Shown piece by piece: positions 6,141-8,190 of a DNA stretch of 8,190 bases; within the stretch, counting starts at the first letter, position 1, and each line of letters opens with the position of its first letter. The DNA is from an uncultured Clostridia bacterium. Its GTDB lineage: Bacteria > Bacillota > Clostridia > Christensenellales > Pumilibacteraceae. A program made the position numbers and the translations under genes. A model generated the notes under the pieces. That model searched no databases and was not told the DNA's origin. It was given only the letters and a program-made list of their open reading frames with translations. The DNA lies in assembly GCA_934247335.1 (NCBI GenBank), contig CAKQJJ010000052.1:1-8190 (forward strand), in the 5' to 3' direction.

Positions 6141-6859
6141 AAAAGATCTTTTCGGACAGCTTTGAAAACGGTAAATTCGTGCTTGTCGGCGACGATCACG
6201 CGCATCTTGCGTACGCTCTTCGCGCCAGAGTAGGCGACGAAATAACCGTGTGCAAGGACGGAGTGGACTATTTTTGCAAAATTACGTCCATATCCAAGAT
6301 GGAAACTATTCTCGAGCCGATTGAAAGCAAAGTTTGCGATACTGAGCCGACGATTGACGTCACGCTGTATTTTGCCGCGATGAAAGGCGATAAAAACGAG
6401 CTTGTGGCTCAGAAATGTACCGAACTCGGCGTTAAAAATTTGCGACCGTTTATTTCTTCCAACTGCGAATGTCGTGCGGAAAGCGTAAAAATCGAGCGAA
6501 TAAACAAGATTATTACCGAAGCCGCTCAGCAATGCGGAAGAGGAAGATTGCCGCTTATCGACAAAGTTCGCTCGTTTGACGATGTTTTGTGTGAACTTGC
6601 AAAATACGACAAAGTTGTCTTTCCGTACGAACGGGCAACCGATGAAACACTGAAAGACGTGCTGCAAAATTCGGGCGAAAAGTCGATTGCCGTAATCGTA
6701 GGCAGCGAGGGCGGATTTACCGAAAAAGAAGCAGAGGAATTAAAGAAAATCGGAGTGGTTCCGATAACTCTCGGAAAAAGAATATTGCGTGCGGAAACCG
6801 CGTCTATTGCGGTAGTTTCGGCTGTTATGTACGAGGAGAACCAATGGAAAATAAATTAA
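6137..6859 (+). CDS. rsmE: 16S rRNA (uracil1498-N3)-methyltransferase RsmE
   Basis: RsmE methylates N3 of U1498 in the 3' region of 16S rRNA in the 30S subunit. The protein has an N-terminal PUA-like RNA-binding domain (about 1-68) and a C-terminal SPOUT/trefoil-knot methyltransferase domain. Family motifs are ITEAAQQCGRGRLP (126-139), VGSEGGFTEKE (188-198) and LGKRILRAETA (212-222), the last two forming the SAM-binding knot. I chose ATG 6137 (240 aa) over the longer in-frame ATG at 6110. The first gives the usual N-terminus MKKIFSD and a classic ATGA overlap with prmA, whereas the extra nine residues MASHDVRVP have no family counterpart. No good Shine-Dalgarno precedes it, so translation probably depends on coupling to prmA. 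It corresponds to yqeU. Confidence 0.95.
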   Translation: MKKIFSDSFENGKFVLVGDDHAHLAYALRARVGDEITVCKDGVDYFCKITSISKMETILEPIESKVCDTEPTIDVTLYFAAMKGDKNELVAQKCTELGVKNLRPFISSNCECRAESVKIERINKIITEAAQQCGRGRLPLIDKVRSFDDVLCELAKYDKVVFPYERATDETLKDVLQNSGEKSIAVIVGSEGGFTEKEAEELKKIGVVPITLGKRILRAETASIAVVSAVMYEENQWKIN

Positions 6860-8118
6860 AAGTAGTCGTGTTTTCGCTGGGCTGCAAGGTAAATCAGTAC
6901 GAGGGAAGAGCTATGGTCGAAAAGCTTGAAGAAAACGGCTTTTACGCTACAGACAAACTCGAACCCGCCGACGCATATATCATAAATACTTGTTCGGTTA
7001 CTGCGGAAGCGGATAAAAAATCAAGGCAGGCGGTTGCGAGAATGCTGAAACTCAACCCGAACGCCAAGATTTATATTTGCGGATGCAGCAGTCAGAACAA
7101 TCCTGCACAGTATGAGGACAAGCCCAATATTCGCATGATTTTCGGCAGTTTCGGCAAAATTTCGGCTATTTCAAGTATTATGTCTGACATAGTACTCGAT
7201 GACATTCACAAGCCGCTGGTAAACGTTTGCTCGATGCCCGAAAAATACGAGGACGATTTATCGCCGGAGCTTACGAAAAGCAGAGCATTTTTAAAAGTTC
7301 AGGACGGCTGCAACAATTTCTGTTCGTATTGCATAGTTCCTTATCTTCGCGGCAGAAGCAGGAGCCGGAGCATAGAAAGCGTCGTAGCCGAAGCAAAGGA
7401 CGTGTGCATGAAAACGCGCGAAATCGTAATCACCGGCATCAACGTGTCCGCTTACGGATTGGATTGCGGCAGTTCGCTTGGCGAGCTTATAGACGCTCTT
7501 GTGTGCGTTCCCGTAAGAAAGAGATTCGGTTCGATCGAATGTACGATAATTACCGACGAATTACTTGAAAAAATGAAAGCCGCAGGTTTTTGCGATTCGT
7601 TCCATCTTTCAATGCAAAGCGGCAGCGACGGCGTTTTGAAACGCATGAACAGGCATTACACCTCGCGCGAATTTTTGGACAAAGTGGCGCTTATCCGCAA
7701 GCATTTCCCACATGCGGGAATTACCACCGACGTCATAGTGGCTTTTCCCGGGGAAACCGAAGCGGAGTTTTCGGAGAGCATGAAAACGGTTGAAGAAGCC
7801 GCTTTTCTGGATATGCACGTATTTCCTTATTCGATACGTCCGGGAACCAAAGCCGCCAAAATGGAGCAGGTTTCTCCGCAGGTCGCCGACGAACGCGTAA
7901 AACGCATGCTCGAACTCAAATCCAAACTGAATAAACGCTTTATCGAATCTCAGCTCGGATACGAAGGCGAAGTGTTCGTAGAAGACAGCGAGGGCGAGTA
8001 CAACGTCGGGTTTATGCCCAACTATATCAAGGTATACACGAAAGCCCCTGTCGGAACTTTTTCCAAACATAAACTTGTAAAATATTATAAAAACGGAGCA
8101 ATAGGAGAACAATTATGA
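6844..8118 (+). CDS. mtaB: tRNA (N6-threonylcarbamoyladenosine37-C2)-methylthiotransferase MtaB
   Basis: MtaB is a radical-SAM enzyme that converts t6A37 to ms2t6A37 in tRNAs reading ANN codons. The N-terminal methylthiotransferase domain holds the three cysteines for the auxiliary Fe-S cluster, C14 (SLGCKVNQYE), C50 (INTCSVTAEAD) and C81 (CGCSSQ). The radical-SAM CxxxCxxC is C156-C160-C163 (DGCNNFCSYCIVPYLRG), and ITGINVSAYG (196-205) follows. RGRSRSR (169-175) and the operon position favour MtaB (yqeV) over MiaB or RimO. QSGSDGVLKRMNRHYT (258-273) is the expected downstream core. A short TRAM RNA-binding domain occupies about 372-424. AGGAG at 6834-6838 sets the start, which overlaps rsmE by 16 bp. 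In place of the usual SLEP/SIEP, this protein has SIEC (230-233). Confidence 0.95.
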   Translation: MENKLKVVVFSLGCKVNQYEGRAMVEKLEENGFYATDKLEPADAYIINTCSVTAEADKKSRQAVARMLKLNPNAKIYICGCSSQNNPAQYEDKPNIRMIFGSFGKISAISSIMSDIVLDDIHKPLVNVCSMPEKYEDDLSPELTKSRAFLKVQDGCNNFCSYCIVPYLRGRSRSRSIESVVAEAKDVCMKTREIVITGINVSAYGLDCGSSLGELIDALVCVPVRKRFGSIECTIITDELLEKMKAAGFCDSFHLSMQSGSDGVLKRMNRHYTSREFLDKVALIRKHFPHAGITTDVIVAFPGETEAEFSESMKTVEEAAFLDMHVFPYSIRPGTKAAKMEQVSPQVADERVKRMLELKSKLNKRFIESQLGYEGEVFVEDSEGEYNVGFMPNYIKVYTKAPVGTFSKHKLVKYYKNGAIGEQL

Positions 8119-8190
8119 ACGATTGCATTTTTTGTAAAATAAACGCGGGCGAAATTCCTTCGACTAAGCTTTATGAAGACGACGATATGT
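8115..8190 (+). CDS. hinT: HIT-family nucleotide hydrolase HinT (5' end only)
   Basis: The first 25 codons read MNDCIFCKINAGEIPSTKLYEDDDM, the classic N-terminus of bacterial HIT/HINT proteins, with the CxxC pair (C4, C7) seen in the zinc-binding subset. The catalytic HxHxH motif lies beyond the window. HinT-type enzymes hydrolyse purine phosphoramidates and acyl-adenylates. AGGAG at 8103-8107 precedes the ATG by seven bases. The ATG overlaps the mtaB stop as ATGA, so it appears to be cotranscribed and translationally coupled with the heat-shock operon. Family assignment is strong; exact substrate is unknown. Confidence 0.88.
   Translation, partial: MNDCIFCKINAGEIPSTKLYEDDDM

Noticed and set aside
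1..8190. Mobile elements, CRISPR arrays, tRNA or rRNA genes, defence or biosynthetic systems
   Set aside because: None is visible. The window is fully accounted for by a conserved housekeeping/heat-shock operon and the end of a sugar kinase gene.

Overview
This window carries the class I heat-shock (dnaK) operon of a low-to-moderate GC Firmicute, most likely an uncultured Clostridia-type bacterium. The evidence is a HrcA repressor, a CIRCE operator, a DnaK of the shorter Gram-positive type (607 aa), and a gene order matching the seven-gene dnaK operon known from Bacillus subtilis: hrcA-grpE-dnaK-dnaJ-prmA(yqeT)-rsmE(yqeU)-mtaB(yqeV). Ribosome binding sites are strong GGAG/GAGGTGATC types, and all complete genes lie on the + strand. 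I cannot assign a genus from the sequence alone.

Layout. Positions 2-325 hold the 3' end of a PfkB-family sugar kinase, best read as 2-keto-3-deoxygluconate kinase. It is closed off by a rho-independent terminator at 351-380. The rest of the 223-bp gap (326-548) is a control region. It has A-tract-rich DNA (385-453), a consensus sigma-A promoter (TTGACA, 17 bp, TATAAT), a CIRCE inverted repeat starting one base after the -10 box, a possible third CIRCE-like half-site at 509-517, and a short leader. From 549 to the window end the genes are packed head to tail with gaps of at most 30 bp or with overlaps: hrcA, grpE, dnaK, dnaJ, prmA, rsmE, mtaB, then the first 25 codons of a HIT-family (HinT) gene. 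I found no terminator or second CIRCE inside the operon.

How the genes work together. HrcA represses the promoter through CIRCE. GrpE, DnaK and DnaJ form the Hsp70 folding machine. PrmA, RsmE and MtaB modify ribosomal protein L11, 16S rRNA and tRNA respectively, so the operon couples protein folding with upkeep of the translation apparatus. The hrcA/grpE, prmA/rsmE, rsmE/mtaB and mtaB/hinT junctions overlap by 20, 4, 16 and 4 bp, which suggests translational coupling.

I see no previously undescribed system here. The points worth a second look are mainly regulatory details in the hrcA leader, the acidic HrcA tail overlapping grpE, and the addition of hinT to the classic seven-gene unit.
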